Shown here: positions 20,668-29,790 of the stretch, one piece after another
Position numbering within the stretch: the stretch's first letter is position 1
Layout of the letters: each line of letters opens with the position of its first letter
Source of the DNA: Polymyxa betae
Taxonomy: Eukaryota; Endomyxa; Phytomyxea; Plasmodiophorida; Plasmodiophoridae
NCBI GenBank assembly: GCA_003693705.1
Contig: RBZT01000418.1
Coordinates: 1-29,790, forward strand
Direction of reading: 5' to 3'
Length of the DNA stretch: 29,790 bases
The notes under the pieces: generated by a model
Told to the model about the DNA's origin: nothing
Database searches by the model: none
What the model saw: only the letters and a program-made list of their open reading frames with translations
Program-made: the position numbers and the translations under genes

Positions 20668-23600
20668 CTAAAACTCGTCTTCATCATCGTAGTCTTTGGT
20701 GGAGATAGACATCAATGGTGGTATATTCTGGTGCGGAGCTTCTAGCACTTCAAATTTATACAGGGTTTTAAACAATAGGACTTTGGTGGCTAGAAAAAGC
20801 AAATCAGTATCTGAGCTGTCATATCACTATTCAATGACGTACCGTCCTGGATCATGAAGATTATCAGACAGTATGCCCAGACTCCCATACAAACGGTAAA
20901 AGAGATGGCTTGGCCGGACGCTTCTGAAGTTTCAGCAGGAAATGGCCAAGTCAGAGCAATTATTGTTGAGCACCCTAGAGCCTGTAACCAGTACACTCAG
21001 AACATAATGACAAACCGGACAAACAATATTGTTTACAATGACTGCTCCTACAATCACTTGCCAGCTTGGTCGGGACTTGAAGAACCAATCGGTGCCCGTA
21101 CGAGAGCTGAACAACGTCAAGAAATCGCTGATAGCAACTTTCACTAAAAGTATATTCAGCCGGAATGCGAACAAGAATGCATTGGCGTTCGCTTACAAAA
21201 CATTATGGTGACAACATGCGAGAATGTTAGTCCTTCCAAACTAAATTACAGTACAAGATTAGAACCAAGAAGAATATCGAGCCAAACCGGCCTACCTACC
21301 GCAATGAGACATCAAGAAGAATCAGAGAAGATGTGCAAGCGATAAAGCCCAGACAAGATGATGTTATCCATAGCACTTTCATATCCCATTTCATGGGAGT
21401 CCGACTTGTTTGAACCGAATCATAAGCAATGCTAATGTCCATAAGTTGTTTGAAATAGTCGGTTTCCATGGTGCTTTACCTGATGATTGTTCCATCATTC
21501 AGAACAGTAATGCAAATCAGACCCTGTGAACTTGAGTGAGAAAACCAAGAAAAACGGTAAGCCAATAATTACGATGATAGGCATAGAGAAGAATTTTGGA
21601 TGATTTAGATTGTAACCGGCTGGATGGATAAAAATGATGGCGAAGAAGAAGAAGAACAACAATTGAAGTGTAGCAGCAATTCGGTACACCTGGACGAGGA
21701 TGAGCACAGTTCGACACAAATGGGGATTGGCTAACCAGAAACGCCCTCATTTTGGAGTGGATACGTCGGGCAATCAGAATAGCCTGGACAGTTCATTAGA
21801 GCAAATACACACTATTCGCAAGCCATACTTCAACAATTGCAGATAGACCCGGAGTCGTCAGTACAATGTCAGCAGATGCACGAGCAGCATCGGTAGCTCC
21901 AACGACAGCCTTCAGCATTGTAAGCCAAACATGCTCGAGACGGTTTGTACTCAGAAACGTACAATCCCACAGTGTGCGTGTTTTAATGCAGGGGCGTCGT
22001 TGACCCCATCGCCCGTCATGCCGACGATATGGCCGCGCTGCATTAGTGCCTCAACCATGACGAATTTCTGCCCCGGTAATGCTTGTGACATTCCATCGCA
22101 GTTCTAGTTTAAATAATTCAGGTTTTGATAGAGAGGATTCTTGAAAAAGGCATCACCTCAATGATATCACCGTATTGCTCGCCCAGATCAGAGGGTATAG
22201 GTTGTGATATATCAACTTCGGGCAAAGTACAGGGAATAATATCAGCATTGCCCAGGTATAAAGCCTCAGCAGTATTCCGAGCAACGTTTTGGTGATCTCC
22301 CTACATAGAGATGATGATCAGTAAGCTCGTCTGAGCGCAGGACGTTCACAAACCGTAATCATTTTAATCGTGACCCCGTATTGGTTGGCCAAAGCAATCG
22401 TCTTCCTATAAGCCTGTTCAGAATAGAGGAAATGGTACGTTTTAAAATTGGTACTTGGCATCTTTGCGAGGGGGATCGAGGAAAGTCAGCAATCCGATCA
22501 TGGTTAGATCAGATTCATCATTCCCTAAACTTTTCGCAATTGCCAATGACCGAATACCACGCTTGGCGTAATCGTCGACAGCTTTTTGAAATTCCGCAGA
22601 AATTTCGCCCTAATCTGAAATCAGTGGAATGCAAAGCAAGCGATCCGGAGGTTTTGCCTTGTTGGAGCACAGCTCAAGAACGGCATCAGGAGCGCCTTTA
22701 ACGACTCGGAAGCGCGTTCCATCCTAATATTCGCTTTAGAATGAAAACGAATCTGTTTTGGCATGAGTTACTTTCGACGTGCAAACAGTCTCGGTTCGCT
22801 TGGTCTCCGAGTCAAATGGAGTGAATGAGTTTTGAGTATATTCATCACACTCGTCCAGCGGGGCAGTTTCTATCACCTTCAAAGAAGCATTATTGAGACA
22901 TCACAATGAGAACAAACTATGACGGTTGTTACCATAGTGTCAATGGCATCTTTTGCAGGTTCACGCCATCGGGTTGCTAAAGCGGCGTGCACGAGCAGAA
23001 TGTGCCGGGTGATTCCCTGAACAAACCCAAGACAGGTTGGTTCAAGTTTCATTTGGTTCAACGTCAGCGTGCCGGTTTTGTCCGAGCACAGCATCGACAT
23101 GCCAGCCAGGCCTGAAACCAATAAGCACAATCATCTGATTGACAGGAACGATCAGCCTTACGTTCAATAGCGCTCAGATTGGATACGATAGCGGAATGGG
23201 AGGTCAATTCGCGCGATCCCAGCGCCAGCGTTGCTGTTACAACGACTTCGATGGCGATCGGGATGGACGACACCTAAGCCGAATATCACGCCGTCTATCA
23301 TGTCGACTCTCCAGAACCATTACAAGAATGACAATATTGAATGAGAGCGCGCTTTTTACGTGCTCCCCATAAGCCAACATGTAGACCAGAGTGATAGTAC
23401 AGAACGTTACTGAGATCACCAGTAGGATGGTAACGATACGCAGTAGAAGACGGTCTAGAGCATTGCTGGTCTGGCCTCCGCTCATTTGTATCATGGAGGC
23501 GGTGTTCCCATAGCTCGTGTTCATGCCTGCGAAGGGTCAGAGACGATTCCGGTGCGATGGCGGCCAAAGCGTACCTGTGGCGGTCACGATGGCGGTCGCT

Positions 23601-24331
23601 TCACCACGAACGGCAGTGGAACCCATCTTCGGTTCGCCGCCGACCTGCATCCGAACAGGTAGCGATTCACCGGTCAGCTAGAAGGGTGATTAGCGACTCG
23701 TTCGATGTCTGAGGTGACGATGCCTACCGAAGATTGGTCGACAGCAACGGATCCCTCGATAATGCGACAATCAGCAGGAACTATAGACGTGGTTAAGGAG
23801 TGGCGATGGTTGCAAGCCCAGATAACCGAACCTGCACCTCCCGCCGTCAGCGTTATGATATCGTCAGGAACGACCAGAGCGGCATCAATCTTTTGCCAAG
23901 TGCCATCGCGGCAGACATGTGCCATCGGCGTGAGGTTATTCTGAGACAAGGTCAGAAGACATGATCGGTCCCCTCGTCTTGATTACCAACCTTCAACGCA
24001 GCGATAGCATTGCTGGATTTGTTATGTTCGGTAAAGCCCACAACGGCATTGATGATTTGCAGTGCCAGTAACACGAATACATCGGTGATATTCCCAAGAC
24101 ATAGTTCAATGACAATAGCGATCCAAATCCCTGAATTGTCAGTTAGAATCGCGTTATAAACGGCAGGGAGCAGAATCAACCAATTGGCAGCGGCCCTGTA
24201 AACTGTTCGAACAGCAAGCGCAACTTGCTCTTGTTCTTCTCGACCAGCTCGTTGCGACCAAATTCGCGAAGGCGACGGTCCGCTTCCTGACTTGTCAGGC
24301 CTGCAGGAGCGATTCCTTCGTCTTCAGTCAT
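20668..24331 (-). CDS. P3A-type plasma-membrane H+-ATPase
   Basis: This pump exports protons using ATP and energises secondary transporters. The start at 24331 ([20 protein letters not shown]) leads to the N-terminal cytosolic [14 protein letters not shown]. The first membrane region includes [20 protein letters not shown], and SNAIAALK marks the plant/protist/archaeal form rather than the fungal form. Motifs in order: [18 protein letters not shown] (about 23655-23678), [20 protein letters not shown] (phosphorylated Asp, about 23090), [47 protein letters not shown] (about 22030-21990), [20 protein letters not shown], and the C-terminal membrane helices. Many short introns interrupt it, including one that seems to use GC-AG (21690-21744). 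After the last helix ([17 protein letters not shown]) there is only a tail of about 40 residues ending YDDEDEF, so the long autoinhibitory domain of plant pumps is missing. Stop at 20668-20670. The neighbouring transporter at 25196 could use its proton gradient (inference). Confidence 0.94.
21690..21744 (-). other. Candidate GC-AG intron in the H+-ATPase
   Basis: Coding sequence breaks at ATG AGG and resumes at GTG TAC CGA with no usable GT donor in phase. A GC donor at 21744/21743 and an AG acceptor ending at 21690 remove 55 nt. The join [11 protein letters not shown] then aligns residue for residue with the MKNYTIYAVS helix of plant pumps as I remember it. Confidence 0.5.
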
Positions 24332-25195
24332 TAAGCTGTTGCTGTCCAGCACTGTTCAGATATGCAGAGGCCCGTAAAGTAGGATTGGCGGGACGGGATA
24401 ATACAACTTCGTTCGTTAAAGAACTTTATAAAGTGACCTGAAACGATGATTCAACGCTTTTTTTGAGTACCGACTTGTCAGCCAACAAGGCGTTGAGTCA
24501 ATAACAAGGAGCAATCGGGCGAAGGATTTTCTTGACAGGCGATGACAGGTGGATGTCACAACAATGGCGGCTGTCCAGAGCGCGAGAAAGATGGCTCCAG
24601 ACAAAAATTGCCCTTGACTTTCACAAGTCCATCTGGGCTCGCAAACGGAAGACCTGGATTTCGATAGATCGGATTATTCAGAAATCAATCGCAACTCTGA
24701 TTAGCGGAAACCAACACATGGTCCGATTCCGATCGAGATCTTGAGGTTAATATGATCGCATCGCAAAATCCCTTGAATCTTTGATGATGCCTCCGAAATC
24801 CACTCGAAACGCGTTGCAAAGTAATGGAGAATGCGGAATCGGATGAGATGCCGTCTAGCGACCTCAGCGATACGGAAATCATTCCGTCTAGGTTAACCAT
24901 AGATTATTGATCATTACTGCATGACCGTGGGTTCGGAGGTGCCAGATGCAATGGCTTCTGCTGCTGTGTAGACAATGAGATATCCATCAAGTACGTATTA
25001 CAAACCAGAAACCTACCAGAATAAACACTTGTGGCAGTTTTCGGCGCTCATAAAATATCTATGCAGGCGAGACTGGAGCCTTACCCTGTTGAAGAAAGCA
25101 ACACAATTCTAATGACGAGATCAAGAACATTCTGAAACGAGAAGTTGTGTATTTCGATAGTAGATGGGATGTATGCTAAGATAGGACACACCTAG
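24332..25195. other. 864-bp region without a resolved gene
   Basis: The H+-ATPase start and the transporter stop bound this stretch. Several plus-strand fragments have coding-like composition: HLGSQTEDLDFDRSDYSEIN (about 24625-24690), KSLESLMMPPKSTRNAL (about 24760-24820) and ENAESDEMPSSDLSDTEII (about 24825-24885). They are in different frames and I could not splice them convincingly. A small acidic, Ser-rich plus-strand gene is possible. The part nearest 24331 must also contain the ATPase promoter. From about 24900 to 25195 I see nothing. Confidence 0.3.
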
Positions 25196-26663
25196 TCAGC
25201 AACAAACAGCAGGAACCGATGCTTTTAAGTCATCTTCATCGTCATTAAGAACTATGCCTTGACCAACGCAAGGACTACAATCAGGACCTCCTAGAAACGA
25301 CGCCGCAATCACGATTACGACATTGACCGCGAGGCTAATGGAAGCAACAACCGGAGCATCGATCGTAATCCAGATGATTACGAAGCTAAGAACAGCGACC
25401 TTAATCCCAGTAATGGCCCAGGCACCAGCTAGACCGAAGGGCACAGCGAACGGCCGAGGAGCCGTCGGATCGCGATATTTCAGCACGATAAAGGCGGCGA
25501 ACTCCAACGATAGACGAACACAGTTCAGCAGAGCCAGCACCTGAACCAGCGTGGAGAAATCCCAGATCGCCAACACCGACGTAATGAGAAGCTGGACGAT
25601 GAGAGCGACGACGGGCGTCTCGAACCGGGGCCAGATGTAGCCCAAGGTCTTGGGCAGCGTTCGCATCTGAATGCCTTCGTCTTTGTTGCAGGCGCCCATA
25701 GCCCACATCAGCCGAGACGTGGCCGCCATACCGGCCAGAAGCTGGCCGAGATTAGCGAGCATGGCGGCGATCACGACCCAAATCACAAGCCAGGACCCCG
25801 GGCCTGTCGCCTTCTCAGCAGCTAGAAGGAAGGCGTTCGACTTCCAAGCCGCTGGATCGGGTAGCAGCATATATGAGACTAGTAAAGGGAATATATAGGC
25901 GATCATGCCAGCCAGCATAGCCAAGGCGATCCCGATCGGATACGTTCGGGTCGGGTTCTTCACTTCACCAGCGAAATTGCCGAGCGCATCCCAGCCGGTC
26001 GACGACCAGAGCAGGACCGCCGATAGCTCCGCCCAGTTAATCTGTACAAAGATATCGGTCAGTTGCTGCAGGTCATCAGGACGAGCGACGACGACATACT
26101 TGAGCAGGTGTTTGAAGGAACGACACCGACCCGATCATGGGTAGAGCGAAGGGCAGTTCTACGACGAATACAGAGAGCGAGACGATCATTAATAGGAGGC
26201 TGGCGAGACCGACGACATTCAGGCCGATAACGTTGCAGATCGTAACCAGGACTAGAATGGCGACCTTTAGCAGATAGAGCTGGAGTTTGCCCAGCTGCAA
26301 GGGGATATAGTCCACGATTAGGTTAGGGTAAAGGCATATGTCGACCAAGGCCGACGACAACGAGTTATAAGCATTGGCGACTCCAGCGCAGGTGCCGAGC
26401 CCGCGCCAGACCCAGACCAAGCTGCCGCCATTCACGCTCATCATGGAGCTGAGTTCAGCGGTCATTAGTGATTGAGGTATGGACCATATTAGGGGAAGGA
26501 GGACGAGCCCCCCGATTGTTGCAGCAATGCCGCCAGCCTGCACTGCAGACTCCAGTCCGAAAGGACCGCCACAAGTTAGGAAGAAAGCAATAAAGACAAA
26601 CTGTCCCAAAGACATGAGCCGCCTGCCGGACTGGTCCGGCTTCACGGGCTCCTGCTGCAACAT
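25196..26663 (-). CDS. APC-superfamily transporter, LAT/PUT (polyamine/amino-acid) type
   Basis: Two exons, 26663-26100 and 26041-25196, are joined over a 58-nt intron and give 469 residues with about 12 membrane helices. The first helix region holds the APC hallmark FFLTCGGPFGLESAVQAGG, followed by SIPQSLMTAELSSMM and GGSLVWVWRGLG. After the intron: STGWDALGNFAGEVKNPTRT, typical of the family's sixth-helix loop, then YPIGIALAMLAGMIAYIFPL, AATSRLMWAMG and FETPVVALIVQLL. LEFAAFIVLKYRDPTAPRPF matches the LRxxxPxxxRPYxVP ending of plant polyamine-uptake and LAT carriers. Substrate cannot be told from sequence; H+-coupled polyamine or amino-acid uptake is likely from family knowledge. The ATG at 26663 is preceded in frame by more open sequence, but an AG acceptor just upstream suggests a 5' UTR intron. 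Confidence 0.87.
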
Positions 26664-27259
26664 CGGGAGCGTAGTCGATGCTATCGATATTCCGAGGACA
26701 TGGACAGCGCCAAGACACACACGAGATGGGTTTTCAACGTTGTCGAGAATGGAGAGAGATTGGAGGCGGCCGCCCCCCAAAACCCCGCTGCGGACCTCCC
26801 ACTATCACCGTCCGGTCAAGACTCAAACGTACAGACCCAGCTGCTCGTTTCCGGGAAGCCCGATCAGACGCCCAGCGATTAATCGTCGCGGATTGAACGA
26901 CCAATAAAAACCGTGAAACCGCCGTGATATTTTGGGAGCGATCACCAGGGAAATTTCTGAGGGAAATGTTCGCGCCGAGGGCTGCGAGTTTCGGGCTCAG
27001 AGACGGGCAGCGTCCTGACCTTTTGCAGAGCAATCGGTTCACCTCGTCCGGCAAACTTCCCATCAGAGAAGCATGCGATTGTTGCCATTTGTTTCTCCAC
27101 ATGTGGATTCGGTCCTTGTGAAGTCGATATTGTCACTAACCTTCGTCATCATGATAGTCGGTAACCATCACAATATGAAGTTATGGAGCAGGATGCGGCA
27201 ACCTTGTTAGATGCCCGAACAGCACGGCTTGTTGATCATAAAGTAACCAAGACGCTGCA
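26664..27259. promoter_or_regulatory. Intergenic region between divergent genes
   Basis: This stretch of about 600 bp separates the transporter (-) from the secreted-protein gene (+). Long open frames occur on both strands near 26700-27130, but they are Arg/Pro-rich, overlap each other and lack recognisable domains. I treat them as GC-rich shadows. A minus-strand 5' UTR exon for the transporter may lie here. No clear TATA element was found. Confidence 0.4.
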
Positions 27260-27658
27260 ATGACGCTGATCATATTAATCCTTCTGAGCACGGCCATCGC
27301 CTTCGACCTGCAAGGCTACGATCTTGGCGGTCTCCGGCGGTTCGGTTTCTACGACGATTTCAATGGCGTTGATGATCTAACTAACGGTGCTGGGTTTCAG
27401 AACGCCATCAGTCAGGTCAAAAACTTGAAACCATCCGACCTGCAATATATGCGGCCGATCATCTCCAACCAGTTGCACGACGCCGGCTTTATTAAAGAAC
27501 GTCAGATGTTCAACAAAGCGGCCGACTCGCTGCCCGAGCTCGTCTCCAATTACGACACCGACACGGTCCGACAATCGCTGCCAGTTATCAGACAGAACCT
27601 CCAGAAACCCGAAGTCGTCTCTGGGTTGAAATCGCTTCAGAGACAGATCCTGCCCTAA
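27260..27658 (+). CDS. Small secreted protein, orphan
   Basis: This intronless frame encodes 132 residues. The N terminus MTLIILILLSTAIA is a good signal peptide, probably cleaved before FDLQGYD. The mature part starts Gly/Asp/Phe-rich (LGGLRRFGFYDDFNGVDDL) and then looks helical and polar, with a repeated basic-amphipathic pattern (NAISQVKNLKPSDLQYMRPI; VRQSLPVIRQNLQKPEV). It contains no cysteine, which is unusual for a small secreted protein. I recognise no family. The short convergent gap to the kinase stop at 27710 leaves about 50 bp for both 3' ends. Confidence 0.6.
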   Translation: MTLIILILLSTAIAFDLQGYDLGGLRRFGFYDDFNGVDDLTNGAGFQNAISQVKNLKPSDLQYMRPIISNQLHDAGFIKERQMFNKAADSLPELVSNYDTDTVRQSLPVIRQNLQKPEVVSGLKSLQRQILP

Positions 27659-27709
27659 TTGTATCTTTGTTGAAATTAAACGAAACCGAACACGACATCG
27701 CCTGGTAGA

Positions 27710-29550
27710 TTAATATTCAGATTTAACATTACTAAATGAGTCGTCATTGGCAGCCTTCTTGGGCGTGATCTTGGGCAGTGGACGATTTCGATCAATGATG
27801 AGCGTGACCGAGCCCGACAACGACGACGGCTTCGTGTCCGCATCGGCATCGTCCGAGCCGAGATCGACGTCCAGGTCGCTGGGACGTGTGTAGCTGCGGA
27901 CTCGGGCAATCCCGTTCGACTTGGCCGGGGCCGGTACAGCCTCGACCGACGCCAGACGCTGATTGGTAGGCCTCATGCGGAACTGGCCCACGCCGGATCC
28001 GTTACTAGTTACTGACGTGTTGCTGTTGCCGCGCTTCAGCCGTGGCGGATGCGTCGAAGACACGGCGCGCTGGTGCGCTTTTGACGGCGACGACATTGGC
28101 GGGACCGAGGGCAAGCCGGACGAGTCCAGGCGCCTGTTGGACGGCGACGCTGGTTTCGACGCTCTCCCGGACGGTGACGTAGTGCTGTTAGACGACGCTC
28201 CAGACGATTTGTAGTTTTCGGAGGGTTTTCTACTGATGGGCTGTTCGGGGAAACAAATCATTGAAATATCAACGGCAGTATGTTGCTCGCCCGTACCTTG
28301 GACGAAGGCGTAGCGCGTTCGTTGAGTTTATCGCGGGCCTGCCGGACCATCTCTTCAGTAACCTGACGATCACAGGACTCGGCGAGGTCATTCAGGTCCA
28401 TCATGTACCACGGGTGGCCCTTGATTTCGGCGATTGTCGCGCGGCTATCGGGCTCCGGCGTCAGCATCCGACCGATCAGATCGCGCAGCTCTGCACGACA
28501 ATCAGCCCGCGGGGACCAGCACGGCTGCCGCCGGCCCAACCTTCGCTGAAATAGTCCGGGTATCCGAACTCGAGATTAAGGATCTTCTTGAATAGGGCCG
28601 GCGTAGATTTGGCCTGAAAAGGCAAGAACCCGGCCACCATCGCATATAGAATGACACCCATGGCCCAGATATCAGCCTGCGGACCCACAAAGCTGCCAAC
28701 TTCGCGGTTGATCTGCTCCGGGGCCAGGTACGACGGTGTCCCGCAGGCCGTCCCCATCTCGCTCTTCCCGATCATCCCATTGTTCGACAAACCAAAATCC
28801 GCGATTTTCACCTATAAAAGCGGAGTTCAGGTCTCTGTAAGGCCGGATGACATCCGGGGTCGTACCTTCCCATTGACCATGAGGATGTTCTCGAGTTTCA
28901 GGTCGCGATGCACGATCTGCTTCTTGTGGCAGAACTCGACGCCGGTCACGATCTCGGCGAACTGTCGGCAGGCGTCGCGTTCCGGCAATGCTGTCCGGCA
29001 CTTGATCAGGTCGAGAAGGTCGCCGCCTCTGGCCAGCTCCATGACCATGACGACATGGTTCGGCTCGTCGATCACCTCATATAGGCGGATGACATTATCG
29101 CATTTCAACGATGTCAAGATCGCCGATTCTCGAAACAAGCGCTCGACCTCAGAAATATCTGTCACCTTTGACGACATTAACATCATCTGATAAAAAGATG
29201 ATGACAACCAACTTGTTTCTTAGAGAGAAATTTCAAGGCGTATTCGACACCGGATTCGACGTGCATCCCGACTTTGACGGTCCCGAACGAGCCTTTGCCG
29301 AGCGTTGCTCCGATGAAATAGTTCCCAACGCGTTTTGGCTTCGACCCGCGCAACGATCGAGCCGATGATGGTGCCGTTCGATGCATGCTCAGCTTCGGAA
29401 ACGCTGACGACAGCGAATCGTTCGCGTTGCTGTGATTCAATCAGCTGGGTTTGGATCGCAGTGGGACGATGAGGGCGACCTTGGCAAATCGGCCGGGACG
29501 CTGTCGTCATCGTCGGACATGGTCGGGGATGGATCGCCCCAATCCGACAT
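27710..29550 (-). CDS. CAMKL-family serine/threonine kinase (SNF1/MARK/NUAK-like)
   Basis: Six exons close in frame to 527 residues: 29550-29480, 29429-29213, 29165-28866, 28811-28541, 28490-28297 and 28240-27710. An acidic N terminus (MSDWGDPSPTMSDDDDSVPA) precedes the kinase domain. Motifs: glycine loop GATLGKGSFGTVKVG, Lys in YALKFLSKK, IRLYEVIDEPNHVVMVMELA, HRDLKLENILMVNGK, magnesium loop IADFGLSNNGMI, activation-loop GTACGTPSYLAPEQI with a Thr at the LKB1-type position, DIWAMGVILYAMVAGFLPF, and HPWYM at the C lobe. This layout is CAMKL. The residues after the domain (DLNDLAESCDRQVTEEMVRQ) may form a short regulatory helix. The last 175 residues are Ser/Pro/Arg-rich, probably disordered, and end DDSFSNVKSEY. 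No UBA or KA1 domain was recognised, so the subfamily is open. Confidence 0.92.
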
Positions 29551-29790
29551 TCGTGGCAGCTCGTCGATCCCACGATCAGAACGGCATGGGAGACGCGCGA
29601 GACGGCGTCGTTGTTGATCGTAGGATTAAGGTAGAGAAGTCGGGTCGCGACGATCCAACCGATGTACTAGTCGTATCTAACAGAATCTTGATTGACCATG
29701 ATAATAAGCGATATGAAGAAAGAGGGAGAGAACTCCCCGACTATAGTCAAGTCGCTTGACTCTATTGGAACCCTAGCTCATATGATGTAA
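29551..29790. promoter_or_regulatory. Upstream flank of the CAMKL kinase
   Basis: The last 240 bp hold no recognisable coding sequence. They presumably include the kinase promoter. The plus-strand open frames here overlap the antisense of exon 1 and have no family signature. Confidence 0.4.

Noticed and set aside
26479-27102. Arg/Pro-rich open frames on both strands
   Set aside because: They overlap each other and the transporter's first exon antisense; composition reflects local GC content.

Overview
The window is nuclear DNA from a compact, intron-rich, flagellated microbial eukaryote. Evidence: histone H3 and H4 genes, many short GT-AG introns (mostly about 45-60 nt, some near 30-40 nt), gene spacing of roughly 100-200 bp in places, and a clear intraflagellar-transport gene (IFT52). 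The gene set is mixed. ALAS (Shemin-type haem synthesis) argues against a land plant. A plasma-membrane H+-ATPase of the plant/protist type argues against an animal. A TORTIFOLIA1/SPIRAL2-like microtubule protein is best known from plants. I cannot assign a phylum; a protist or flagellated early-diverging lineage fits best.

Layout. 1-1640: a divergent histone pair, H4 (-) and H3 (+), sharing a 365-bp promoter with TATA, CCAAT-like and E2F-like elements and flanked by perfect inverted repeats on both outer sides. 1650-6086 (+): a multi-exon VPS9-domain Rab5-type exchange factor, then one or two unrecognised genes including a small membrane protein. 6259-7863 (-): an STK32/YANK-like AGC kinase. 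8053-9136 (-): an unresolved multi-exon gene. 9327-11325 (+): ALAS, 12 exons, with three Cys-Pro motifs at the N terminus. 11435-20470 (-): four genes in the same direction, in genome order carnosine N-methyltransferase, TORTIFOLIA1-like TOG protein, IFT52 and arginyl-tRNA synthetase. 20668-24331 (-): P3A H+-ATPase. 25196-26663 (-): LAT/PUT-type amino-acid or polyamine transporter. 27260-27658 (+): an intronless orphan secreted protein. 27710-29550 (-): a CAMKL protein kinase.

Themes. Most genes are housekeeping or signalling genes with no operon logic. Two neighbourhoods suggest linked function: the histone pair (co-regulated divergent promoter) and IFT52 next to the TOG protein (both microtubule/cilium-type proteins, same strand, 226 bp between the IFT52 stop and the first clear start of the next gene). 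The most unusual single gene is the arginyl-tRNA synthetase. It carries what reads as a complete tRNA-binding (EMAP II/PheRS-beta type) OB-fold domain inside its catalytic domain, between the HIGH and KMSKS motifs.

Gene models were spliced by eye from GT-AG signals, phase continuity and remembered family conservation. ALAS, both kinases and the transporter close in frame over their whole length. The VPS9 gene, the 4750-6086 genes, the 8053-9136 gene and some junctions in IFT52, the synthetase and the TOG protein remain uncertain.
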